64,000 nt of DNA from Subtercola frigoramans (lineage in GTDB: Bacteria > Actinomycetota > Actinomycetes > Actinomycetales > Microbacteriaceae), in the NCBI RefSeq assembly GCF_016907385.1, contig NZ_JAFBBU010000001.1:496001-560000 (forward strand). Direction: 5' to 3'. The notes under the pieces are model-generated. The model did no database searches, was not told where the DNA came from, and saw only the letters and a list, made by a program, of their open reading frames with translations. The number at the start of each line of letters is the position of its first letter. Positions within the stretch are counted from its first letter, which is position 1. Below, one piece after another: positions 40,894-48,527 of this stretch. Position numbers and translations under genes: made by a program.

Positions 40894-41991
40894 TCAACGC
40901 CCGCCTGCCGCCTGCGTCTGCGTGGTGTCGGGCGCCAGCCTCCCCCCGGCCGAGTCGAGCGACTGCCTCACTACAAGTCGGGGTGTCAGCAGCCGATGCC
41001 TCGATTCGGCCGGGGGGAGGTCGGTGCCCGGGCCGGGGGTTGGTGCACCGAATTCGCCGACCAGAAGCTCGAGAACCCTTGCGGCGACCTCGACCAGTGG
41101 CTGTTCGACGCTCGACAAACCCACGGCTGCAGCCACAGGGGTGTTGTCGTAGCCGGTGACGGGAATTCCGCGGTTGCTCGCCATCATCGCGCCGAGGGCC
41201 AACGAGTCACTCGCGCAGACCACGGCATCGAGTGAGGGGTTTGCGGCGACCAGGTCGGCCATGGCGGCCCTGCCGGAGGCGACTCCGTCGTCGACGGCGA
41301 TCTGCAGTGCGTCGAGTTCGACGTTCGACAGGGGTGTGTCGGAGCCGGCCATGGCTTCGAGCCACCCGCGCCTGCGGTCGTCGCCGGTGCCCGACGGGCT
41401 CGGCCAGCCGATGTAGCCCACCCGCGGCCCGGCCGTCGCGAGCGCGTAGGCTGTCGCTTCACGCACCCCCGAGCATCCGTCGACGTCGACCCAGAGGTGT
41501 TGCGGGTCATCCATGTCGTCGATGCCCCATGGGCGCCCGAAGGTGACGAAGTCGTGCCCGTTCGCGATCAGCCATTCGGTGCGCGGGTCGCCGTGAAAGG
41601 TGGAGGTGAGAACGAAGGCGTCAACATCGGCACCGTCGAGCAGGCGCCGGTACTGCGCGATCTCATCGTCGGGGTCGGCGGCGGTGAACAGCAGAATGCG
41701 CAGGCCATAGGCGGCGGCCTGCTCGGTCAGCGCGTGCAGAAAGCGGTCGAGAACCGAGCCCGAGATGCCGTCGACCATCGGGTCGAGCCGGATGCCCAGG
41801 GTCGAGCTCCTGCGCGTGCGAAGCCGTCGCGCAGACGCGTGCGGCCGGTATTCGAGTGTGTCGATCGCCCGCTGCACGCGCTCCCTCGTGTCGGGTCGCA
41901 CGATCGCCGGGGTGTTCAGCACGTTCGACACCGTCTGTTTCGAGACCCCTGCCGCCTCTGCGACGTCGGAGATGGTGGCGAGCCGCTTCAT
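40894..41991 (-). CDS. LacI-family transcriptional regulator of the sugar importer
   Basis: A 365-residue repressor. N-terminal HTH 'ATISDVAEAAGVSKQTVSNVLNTPAIVRPDTRERVQRAIDTLEYRPHASARRL' with the hinge helix, then the sugar-binding core ('LGIRLDPMVDGISGSVLDRFLHALTEQAAAYGLRILLFTA', 'DAVVCASDSLALGAMMASN', 'IPVTGYDNTPVAAAVGLSSVEQPLVEVAARVLELL'). ATG 41991 follows a GGGGG run; an upstream in-frame ATG has no site. Divergent from the importer, with three CGATCG-centred palindromes in the shared gap, which should be its operators. The ligand is probably the sugar imported by the adjacent transporter. Confidence 0.92.
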   Translation of the reverse strand: MKRLATISDVAEAAGVSKQTVSNVLNTPAIVRPDTRERVQRAIDTLEYRPHASARRLRTRRSSTLGIRLDPMVDGISGSVLDRFLHALTEQAAAYGLRILLFTAADPDDEIAQYRRLLDGADVDAFVLTSTFHGDPRTEWLIANGHDFVTFGRPWGIDDMDDPQHLWVDVDGCSGVREATAYALATAGPRVGYIGWPSPSGTGDDRRRGWLEAMAGSDTPLSNVELDALQIAVDDGVASGRAAMADLVAANPSLDAVVCASDSLALGAMMASNRGIPVTGYDNTPVAAAVGLSSVEQPLVEVAARVLELLVGEFGAPTPGPGTDLPPAESRHRLLTPRLVVRQSLDSAGGRLAPDTTQTQAAGGR

Positions 41992-42024
41992 GCCCCCATC
42001 ATGCCACCATCGCGTCATTTCTGC

Positions 42025-42136
42025 TTGGATCGATCAAATCGCTTTCTTGACAATGCGGCGCGGGCGAGGTTACCGTGAAGGCACAGCAATTTGATCGATC
42101 TAATTTTCAGTCGCGGACGACTGCCGATCGATCAAG
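42025..42136 (+). promoter_or_regulatory. Promoter with three LacI-type operators
   Basis: TTGACA (-35, 42047-42052) and TTACCG or TACCGT (-10, about 42070-42076) form a promoter for the importer. Three GATCGATC-centred near-palindromes surround it: 42025-42038 just upstream of -35, 42089-42104 (ATTTGATCGATCTAAT, the best) and about 42123-42136, both downstream of -10. The CG-centred symmetry is the standard LacI-family operator form. Confidence 0.8.
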
Positions 42137-42158
42137 GACGGGTATCCAAGGAGAAATC

Positions 42159-43406
42159 ATGCAACGAAGCAAGAAGATGTGGGCCGCTCTCGGCGCACTC
42201 GCCACGATCACCGCCGTCGGCCTGGCCGGCTGCAGCGGTTCGAGTTTCAGCGGCGGCAGCGCTGGCGCCACCCAGAACGCGGGCTCGCCGCTCACCGTTC
42301 TGATCGGCTCGAGCGGTGACGCCGAGACCAAGGCCGTGACCGACGCGGTCGCCGCCTGGTCGTCGTCGTCGGGAACGACCGCCACCGTCAGCGCGGCCTC
42401 AGATCTCAATCAGCAACTCGCCCAGGGCTTCGCGTCAGGCAAGCCCGCCGACGTCTTCTACGTCTCGACCGATGCCCTCGCCGGCTACGCAGCGAACGGA
42501 TCGCTGCTCGCGTACGGCGACAAACTCAGCAACAAAGACGACTTCTACCCGACGCTGGTCAGCTCGTTCACCTACGACGGCACGTTCTACTGCGCCCCGA
42601 AGGACTTCTCGACCCTCGGCCTCGAGATCAACACCGACATGTGGGCGCAGGCCGGCCTGACCGACGCCGACATCCCGAAGACGTGGGACCAGTTGAGCGC
42701 GGTCGCGGCCAAGCTCACCACCGCTGACCACGTCGGCCTCGCCTTCTCGCCGGAATACGCCCGTCTCGGCGCCTTCATGGCGCAGGCCGGTGGTGGGCTC
42801 GTCAGCACCAACGGCAAGACAGCCACCGCCAACAGCGCAGCGAACGTCGCCGGGCTCCAGTACGTGAAGTCCCTGCTTGCGAGCGGTTCGGCGAAGACCA
42901 CCAAAGACCTCGGCGCTGGCTGGGGCGGCGAGGCCTTCGGCAAGGGCCTCGCAGCGATGACGATCGAGGGCAACTGGATCGGCGGCGCGATGAAGAGCGA
43001 CTACCCGGCCATCAAGTACACGGTCGCCCAGCTGCCCGCCGGCCCGGCCGGCCAGGGCACGCTCCAGTTCACCAATTGCTGGGGCATCGCTGCCGACAGC
43101 CAGAATCAGGATGCTGCGCTCAAGCTCGTCGAACAACTCACTTCGACCGACCAGCAGTTGTCATTCGCCAGCGCATTCGGCGTGATGCCGTCTGTGCAGT
43201 CCGCAGCGGACCAGTGGAAGTCGGCCAACCCCACCTTCGCACCGTTCCTCGAATCGGCTGACTTCGCCCAGGGTGTGCCCAACGCTAAGGGTGCCTCCGA
43301 TGTGATCACCGACCTCAACTCGCAGCTCGAATCCATCGCAACGGGTGACCCGCAGGCCATTCTCGACCAGACCCAGAAGAACCTCGAAGCGGTCGTCGGC
43401 AAGTAA
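42159..43406 (+). CDS. Sugar ABC transporter substrate-binding lipoprotein (MalE/family 1 type)
   Basis: A 415-residue extracellular binding protein. The signal peptide 'MQRSKKMWAALGALATITAVGLAGC' ends in a lipobox (LAGC), followed by a Ser/Gly linker. Binding-protein family 1 features: 'QQLAQGFASGKPADVFYVSTDALAGYAANGSLLAYGDKL', 'ALGLEINTDMWAQAGLTDADIPKTWDQLSAVAAKLT' style and 'GKGLAAMTIEGNWIGGAMKSDYPAIKYTVAQLPAGPAGQGTL'. AAGGAG lies 5-6 bp before the ATG. First gene of an importer operon with two permeases; no ATPase gene is present, so a shared MsiK-type ATPase elsewhere is likely, as is usual in actinobacteria. Confidence 0.92.
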   Translation: MQRSKKMWAALGALATITAVGLAGCSGSSFSGGSAGATQNAGSPLTVLIGSSGDAETKAVTDAVAAWSSSSGTTATVSAASDLNQQLAQGFASGKPADVFYVSTDALAGYAANGSLLAYGDKLSNKDDFYPTLVSSFTYDGTFYCAPKDFSTLGLEINTDMWAQAGLTDADIPKTWDQLSAVAAKLTTADHVGLAFSPEYARLGAFMAQAGGGLVSTNGKTATANSAANVAGLQYVKSLLASGSAKTTKDLGAGWGGEAFGKGLAAMTIEGNWIGGAMKSDYPAIKYTVAQLPAGPAGQGTLQFTNCWGIAADSQNQDAALKLVEQLTSTDQQLSFASAFGVMPSVQSAADQWKSANPTFAPFLESADFAQGVPNAKGASDVITDLNSQLESIATGDPQAILDQTQKNLEAVVGK

Positions 43407-44557
43407 TGACCGTCACCTCCGGGTCGAAGGCCACCTCTTCGCGTCGCGCCGCCATCGCGGGGCGCGAAGGGGTGGCCGGCTGGCTCTTCACTCTGCCGAT
43501 CATCGTCATTCTCGGCCTCTTCCTCGTGGTGCCTGTCGGTATGGCCCTCTGGGTCAGCTTCTCCGACTGGTCGGGCAGGGGCAGCCCCTTCTCGGGTGAC
43601 GTCAGTTTCATCGGCTTCAACAACTACCAGGACCTGCTCGGTGGCGGCGGGCTCGCAGAACGCGACTTCGGCATCTCGCTGCGCAACAATGCGTGGTACG
43701 TGCTCCTGGTTGTGCCCCTGCAGACAGCCGTCTCGCTCTTTCTCGCCGTCATGGTCAACCGGGCCATCCTGCGCGGCCGGGGCTTCTTTCGCACCGCCTT
43801 CTACTTTCCGTCGGTGACGAGCTCGGTCGCCATCACCGTGCTCTGGTTGTTCCTGTTCGGAGCCACCCGTGCGGTCAACAAGTTGCTCTCCTACCTGGGC
43901 GTCAACGGGCCCAACTGGTTCGCAGACCCGTCGGGAATCGTGCACAACTTCCTGGCGCTCTTCGGCGTCACCTCGGGGCCTGCCGTGCTGACCGACAACA
44001 TGGCACTGGGAGTCTCCTACTGGGACTGGTTGTCTGGCCCATCGGTGGCAATGACGGCCTTCATTCTGATGGCGATCTTCACCACCAGCGGAACGTTCAT
44101 GCTCCTCTTCATCGCAGCACTGCAGAACCTCAGTGGTGAGACGCAGGAGGCGGCCATGATGGATGGCGCAAACGGCTGGCAGCGCTTCTGGCGGGTCACC
44201 CTGCCTCAGCTGCGACCGGTTCTCTTCACCGTGCTCACGCTGGGGCTCATCGGCACCTGGCAGGTGTTCGACCAGATCTACACCGGTACACAGGGCGGCC
44301 CCGGCAAGACCACTGTCACTCCGGCGTACCTCTCTTATACCTCTGCGTTCAGCAACCAGGAGTGGGGCAAGGGTTCGGCGATCGCGTTCATGCTCTTCGT
44401 CATCATCGTCGTGCTGACCCTGGTTCAACGGTGGGTGCTGCGCGAGCGTGGTGTCTCCCGGCGACGCATGCGTGCCTACCTCCCTGCAGCATCCGCGACG
44501 AATTCCTCGGCCTTGGCCGTTGCCGCCGTTGCCGAGAAGAAAGACGAGGTCCGCTGA
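43406..44557 (+). CDS. Sugar ABC transporter permease (MalF type)
   Basis: A 383-residue permease, start overlapping the binding-protein stop (TAATG). About seven helices, with a longer periplasmic loop (residues about 145-195) than average. The ATPase-docking EAA loop is 'EAAMMDGANGWQRFWRVTLPQLRPVLFTV'. 'RNNAWYVLLVVPLQTAVSLFLAVMVNRAILRGRGFFRTAFYFPSVTSSVAITVLWLFLF' is typical of MalF/UgpA-like oligosaccharide permeases. Confidence 0.92.
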   Translation: MTVTSGSKATSSRRAAIAGREGVAGWLFTLPIIVILGLFLVVPVGMALWVSFSDWSGRGSPFSGDVSFIGFNNYQDLLGGGGLAERDFGISLRNNAWYVLLVVPLQTAVSLFLAVMVNRAILRGRGFFRTAFYFPSVTSSVAITVLWLFLFGATRAVNKLLSYLGVNGPNWFADPSGIVHNFLALFGVTSGPAVLTDNMALGVSYWDWLSGPSVAMTAFILMAIFTTSGTFMLLFIAALQNLSGETQEAAMMDGANGWQRFWRVTLPQLRPVLFTVLTLGLIGTWQVFDQIYTGTQGGPGKTTVTPAYLSYTSAFSNQEWGKGSAIAFMLFVIIVVLTLVQRWVLRERGVSRRRMRAYLPAASATNSSALAVAAVAEKKDEVR

Positions 44558-45459
44558 TGAGTGCAGCCGTCGCCCCGAGCATCCCCGCAGTGGCGCAGAA
44601 AGCTCCACGGCGCCGCCGCTCGGGCCCGGGTCGCAAGGAGCTGATCGCGCGTTCAGTGGTGTTCGCCATCTTGATCGTGATTGCGGTCGTCTACATCTTC
44701 CCGTTCCTGATCAATGTCGCGACGTCGTTCAAGACCGATGCAGAGGCAGCGGCGAGTCCGTTGTCGCTAGTGCCTCAGACGTTCACGACGGCCGCCTATG
44801 AGCGGCTGTTCCTCAGCTCGGACTTCCCGGTTTGGTTCAAGAATTCGGTCGTCGTCACGCTGTTCGTCACAGCGGGCCGGGTGTTCTTCGATTCCCTCGC
44901 CGGCTACGCCCTCGCACGGCTCCGCTTCCGCGGTCGTAATCTCGTCTTCCTGGGGCTCATCGCTGTGATGAGCGTGCCGGGGGTCGTGCTGCTGATTCCG
45001 AAGTTCCTCGTCATCAACCAACTCGGCATGTACGACTCCTACTCGGGCATGATCATCCCGCTGCTGGCCGATGCTGCCGGTGTCTTCATCATGAAGAGCT
45101 TTTTCGAATCGATCCCGCCGAGCGTCGAGGAGCAGGCGAAGATCGACGGCGCCGGCGTCTTCCGAACGTTCTGGTCGATCGTTCTGCCGATGGCGAGGCC
45201 TGCGCTCATCACCATCATCATCCTGTCGTTCCAGGGGTCGTGGAACGAACTGACGCACTTCATCGTGTCGACGCAGTCCCCGGCTCTCACCACTCTGACG
45301 AAGGGCGTGGCCTCCCTTGCAAGCGGGCAGCTCAGCCAGGGTTCGCAGTACCCGCTCAAGCTCGCCGCGGCCGCGGTCATGACCATCCCGGTGGCGATCG
45401 TCTTCTTCATCTTCCAGAAGCGCATCCTCAATGCCAGCGACGGCGCGGTGAAGGAGTGA
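44557..45459 (+). CDS. Sugar ABC transporter permease (MalG type)
   Basis: A 300-residue permease with six helices, start overlapping the upstream stop (TGATG). EAA loop: 'SVEEQAKIDGAGVFRTFWSIVLPMARPALITI'. N-terminal basic segment 'APRRRRSGPGRKELIARSVVFAILIVIAVVYIFPFLINVATSFKT' is the usual MalG start. It completes the heterodimeric channel. The last permease gene before the glycosidase; the 121-bp gap holds no strong hairpin, so the glycosidase is probably in the same transcript. Confidence 0.92.
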   Translation: MSAAVAPSIPAVAQKAPRRRRSGPGRKELIARSVVFAILIVIAVVYIFPFLINVATSFKTDAEAAASPLSLVPQTFTTAAYERLFLSSDFPVWFKNSVVVTLFVTAGRVFFDSLAGYALARLRFRGRNLVFLGLIAVMSVPGVVLLIPKFLVINQLGMYDSYSGMIIPLLADAAGVFIMKSFFESIPPSVEEQAKIDGAGVFRTFWSIVLPMARPALITIIILSFQGSWNELTHFIVSTQSPALTTLTKGVASLASGQLSQGSQYPLKLAAAAVMTIPVAIVFFIFQKRILNASDGAVKE

Positions 45460-45580
45460 GGTAGCGCCGACCCTGGCGGGCTGCGCACGAGCCCCGCGCA
45501 CGCCGAGCGCGCCGATTCCTGCCGCCAGCCAGACGATTCCCGACACATCAGAACAGCCGTTCCCTGAAGGAGACTCTCTC

Positions 45581-47659
45581 ATTCCCGCACAAGCCGCTTC
45601 ACTCCAGCCCCTGCTCAACGACGACCTCGTTCTGCTGAGTGCACCCACCCAGTTGTGGTCGAGCTCCGACGGCGAGGTCGGCAGCAAGCCGATCCACGGT
45701 TTCTACCACTCGGAGTCACGGGTCTTCTCCTCGATCTCGCTCACGGTCGGTGGCGAGGTGCCGGAGCCCATCGCGCAACACCTGCGCCGCGCTGGCGCCG
45801 CGTCGTTCGTCTCACTCCTTCGACGACTCGACGGCCCAGGGGCCGACCCTCGAGTCAGGCTCGACCGCGCCCGCGTGATCGGCGACGGAACCCTCAGGGA
45901 GACGCTCACGCTCACCTCGGCGCGTGCGGCGGAGATACAGACCGTCATCCGGATTGACCTGGTACCCGATTTCAGCGAGATCCAGCTGGTGAAGGCAGGC
46001 ATTTCGGGCGAGGGTTCGAAGTACTCGATCGGCGTAAACGTCAGCCGGGGCGGGGATGCGGTCGTCCTCACCTCCGGGAGCATCACGGCCCGGGTCCGAA
46101 TACTCAGTGAGGGTGCCGATGACGCGTCGATCACGGTGCCGGGCGATGACTCGCTCACACTCCAATGGTCGATCCGACTGCCGGCACACGGCTCCGTCGC
46201 TCTCAGCTGGTCGGTCGACGTCGTCGACGAGGCAGCGGTGGTCGAAGGCACAGGCGAAGTGACTGCGGGCTCCGAGGGGGTGCTGCCGGTCATCCGGAGC
46301 GGTGACAGCAGGCTTGCCAACTGGGTCACGCGCGCGCTCGACGACGTGGACGGCCTGCGCATGGTGACGAAGGCGCTTCCCGATGAGCCGTTTCTGGCAG
46401 CCGGTGCACCGTGGTTCTTCACGCTCTTCGGCCGTGATTCGATCTGGGCGGCGCGCTTCATGCTGCCGTTCGGCACCGAGCTCGCGGCATCGACGCTCCG
46501 AGTGCTGGCGGCCCTGCAGGGGACGACTGAGGTGGCCGACACGGCGGAGCAGCCGGGCAAGATCATGCACGAACTGCGCCCGGGGGTACTGAACATTCCG
46601 GGCGAAGACGTCTCGCTGCCGCCGCTGTATTTCGGCACGGTCGATGCCACCCCGTTGTGGATCGTGCTGCTGCACGACGCCTGGAAGTGGGGGCTCGCCG
46701 ACGCCGAGGTCGAGGCCTTGTTGCCCAACCTCGTCGCCGCCCTCGAATGGATGCGCGACTACGGTGACAGCGACGGTGACGGCTTTCTCGAGTACGTCGA
46801 CACCACCGGGCACGGCCTTGCGAACCAGGGCTGGAAGGATTCGGGCGACTCGATCCAGTGGCGTGACGGTTCGCTCGCCGAGGGGCCCATCGCGCTCTGC
46901 GAAGTACAGGCCTACGCGTATGAGGCTGCCGTGGGCGGCGCAGCGCTGCTGTCGCACTTCGGCCACGACGGCACCCCGTGGCTCGACTGGGCCGAGGCGC
47001 TGAAGACCCGCTTCGACGCTGCCTTCTGGGTCGACGACCCCGACGGCGCGTACCCTGCCGTGGCGCTCGACGTCAACAAGCAGCGGGTCGACACGGTGAC
47101 CAGCAACATCGGCCATCTTCTGGGCACAGGCCTGATTCCGGATGCCCGCGCAGGGCTCATCGCCCGCCGGCTGGTCTCACCCGACCTCAGCTCGGGCTTC
47201 GGGCTGCGCACGATGTCGGCAGACTCTGCCGGGTTCTGGCCGCTCAGCTACCACGGCGGGTCGGTGTGGACGCATGACACCGCCATCGCCATCTCGGGAC
47301 TGGTTCGGCAGGGTTTCACCGCTGAAGCAGCCGTGCTGATCGAAGGGCTCCTCGCCGCAGCAGAGGGCTTCGACTACCGGATGCCCGAGCTGCATTCCGG
47401 CGACTCTGTGGCCGACGTCGGGAGCCCGGTCGCGTATCCGGCCGCCTGCCGCCCGCAGGCCTGGTCTGCCGCCGCGGCGGTCAGCGTGCTCGCTTCGGCG
47501 CTCGGGCTCGAGCCCGACGCACAGGGTGGTTCGCTGGCGGTGCGGCCGATCATCCCTGCCGTTGCCGGCGCTCTTCACGTGGAAGGCCTGAGATTCGCTG
47601 GTTCATCCTTCGGCAACCTCGACGTGAATGCCGATGGCGTGGTGGTTGGACGCACCTAG
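45581..47659 (+). CDS. Glycogen-debranching-type glycosidase (amylo-alpha-1,6-glucosidase-like), probable ATT start
   Basis: A roughly 692-residue cytoplasmic glycosidase: an N-terminal GDE_N_bis-like beta domain ('LLSAPTQLWSSSDGEVGSKPIHGFYHSESRVFSSISL') and a C-terminal (alpha/alpha)6 barrel with 'PWFFTLFGRDSIWAARFMLPFG', 'YVDTTGHGLANQGWKDSGDSIQWRDGSLAEGPIALCEVQAYAYEA' and 'GGSVWTHDTAIAI'. Homology begins before the first usual start codon (TTG 45653, no ribosome binding site). In frame, ATT at 45581 lies 8 bp after AAGGAG (45567-45572), and there is no ATG, GTG or TTG between the upstream stop and 45653. I therefore take ATT as the start. Likely degrades the oligosaccharide brought in by the importer. 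Confidence 0.8.
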   Translation: MPAQAASLQPLLNDDLVLLSAPTQLWSSSDGEVGSKPIHGFYHSESRVFSSISLTVGGEVPEPIAQHLRRAGAASFVSLLRRLDGPGADPRVRLDRARVIGDGTLRETLTLTSARAAEIQTVIRIDLVPDFSEIQLVKAGISGEGSKYSIGVNVSRGGDAVVLTSGSITARVRILSEGADDASITVPGDDSLTLQWSIRLPAHGSVALSWSVDVVDEAAVVEGTGEVTAGSEGVLPVIRSGDSRLANWVTRALDDVDGLRMVTKALPDEPFLAAGAPWFFTLFGRDSIWAARFMLPFGTELAASTLRVLAALQGTTEVADTAEQPGKIMHELRPGVLNIPGEDVSLPPLYFGTVDATPLWIVLLHDAWKWGLADAEVEALLPNLVAALEWMRDYGDSDGDGFLEYVDTTGHGLANQGWKDSGDSIQWRDGSLAEGPIALCEVQAYAYEAAVGGAALLSHFGHDGTPWLDWAEALKTRFDAAFWVDDPDGAYPAVALDVNKQRVDTVTSNIGHLLGTGLIPDARAGLIARRLVSPDLSSGFGLRTMSADSAGFWPLSYHGGSVWTHDTAIAISGLVRQGFTAEAAVLIEGLLAAAEGFDYRMPELHSGDSVADVGSPVAYPAACRPQAWSAAAAVSVLASALGLEPDAQGGSLAVRPIIPAVAGALHVEGLRFAGSSFGNLDVNADGVVVGRT

Positions 47660-47682
47660 CGGCGTGGCGATACGCTTCGAGC

Positions 47683-48153
47683 ATGTCACTCATCTTCATG
47701 ACCCTGCACGTTGTCGCCGCCGTCTTCATTGCCGGCCCGCTGGCCATCCTGCCCATGGTGGGGCTTCGCGCCGTTCGTGAAGGCAACACCGTTCAGGCGG
47801 CCAGTCTCGCCAAGTCGACCTCGCTGCTCAGCTGGCTCTCGCTGATCATCGTCGTACTCGGCTTCGGCGCGCTCGGCATGAGCGACCCCGAAGACAACTT
47901 CTCGTTCTCTGACACGTGGGTGTGGCTGTCGATCGTGCTCTACGCCGTGGCGTTCGTGTTGACGATGTTCGTCGTCGTTCCGGCGCTGCGAATTGCGGGC
48001 GAAGCTCCTGTGGCTGTGGCTGTGGCTGTGGCTGCGGCAGACGGCACGGTTGTAGCCGCCAAGCCGGCCGGGTATTCGCGCATCGCCATAGGCTCGGGCA
48101 TCTCAACATTGCTGCTCGTCGTCATCACCGTGCTGATGGTCGCCAAGCCCTGA
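47683..48153 (+). CDS. DUF2269-like integral membrane protein
   Basis: A 156-residue membrane protein with four helices ('MSLIFMTLHVVAAVFIAGPLAILPMVGL', 'LLSWLSLIIVVLGFGALGM', 'WVWLSIVLYAVAFVLTMFVVVPAL' and 'IAIGSGISTLLLVVITVLMVAKP'). The histidine at the beginning of helix 1 and general layout fit the predicted integral membrane family DUF2269. The loop before helix 4 contains an Ala-Val run encoded by a perfect hexanucleotide repeat. Separate from the debranching gene by 23 bp. Function unknown. Confidence 0.75.
   Translation: MSLIFMTLHVVAAVFIAGPLAILPMVGLRAVREGNTVQAASLAKSTSLLSWLSLIIVVLGFGALGMSDPEDNFSFSDTWVWLSIVLYAVAFVLTMFVVVPALRIAGEAPVAVAVAVAAADGTVVAAKPAGYSRIAIGSGISTLLLVVITVLMVAKP
48009..48032 (+). 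repeat. Tandem repeat, TGTGGC x4
   Basis: Four perfect copies of a 6-bp unit, in frame inside the membrane-protein gene (coding Val-Ala dipeptides). Copy-number changes would keep the frame and only alter loop length. Confidence 0.85.
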
Positions 48154-48166
48154 CTAGTTCCACGCT

Positions 48167-48241
48167 GGTTGAGTAGGCCGGAGGCCGTATCGAAACCCGG
48201 CTGGTTCGCATCGGGGCTTCGATACGCTGCGCTACTCAACC
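48167..48241. repeat. Palindromic intergenic repeat (GGTTGAGTAG...GTATCGAA type), probably also a terminator
   Basis: GGTTGAGTAG then GTATCGAA (48167-48194) is repeated in inverted form as TTCGATAC then CTACTCAACC (48218-48241). The element fills the gap between the convergent membrane-protein and ferredoxin genes and overlaps the ferredoxin stop codon. I recognise this sequence type from memory as a dispersed repeat of Microbacteriaceae genomes. Only one copy is in this window. Confidence 0.7.
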
Positions 48242-48508
48242 GGCGGCTTTGCCAGTCGGGATGAGCGTCAGGGCGAGCTTGGGGCAGAGCGCGACCGCGT
48301 CGCGTGCGGCGTCGAGGCTGCTTTCGGCGATGCCGACGTCTGACCGCGAAGCCGATTTCGTCGCCAGCGGGTAGCCCCAGCGATCGCGCGTGAGCTCGCG
48401 GGGGAGGAGCTCGGTGCAGAGCCCGCGGCCGTCGCAGCTGGTCCAGTCGATGTGCAGCCGGGCGGCAGGAGGGCGGGTTCCGGTCGCGCCCAGGGTTCGT
48501 GCGGCCAT
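48236..48508 (-). CDS. Three-cysteine ferredoxin
   Basis: A 90-residue ferredoxin-like protein with C25-x5-C31 ('DWTSCDGRGLC') and C75-P ('AVALCPKLAL'). Only three cysteines are present, the pattern of single-cluster [3Fe-4S]-type actinobacterial ferredoxins, where the fourth ligand position is Gly. Start ATG 48508 has AAGGGAAA upstream. It is the last gene of the minus-strand flavinylation operon, 19 bp after the NuoF-like gene, and probably passes electrons between that flavoprotein and the membrane heme protein. Confidence 0.8.
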   Translation of the reverse strand: MAARTLGATGTRPPAARLHIDWTSCDGRGLCTELLPRELTRDRWGYPLATKSASRSDVGIAESSLDAARDAVALCPKLALTLIPTGKAAG

Positions 48509-48527
48509 GATCGTCGTTTCCCTTCTA

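Noticed and set aside
48009..48032. Hexanucleotide repeat as a CRISPR or minisatellite
   Set aside because: The unit is 6 bp, without spacers, and lies wholly inside a coding frame.
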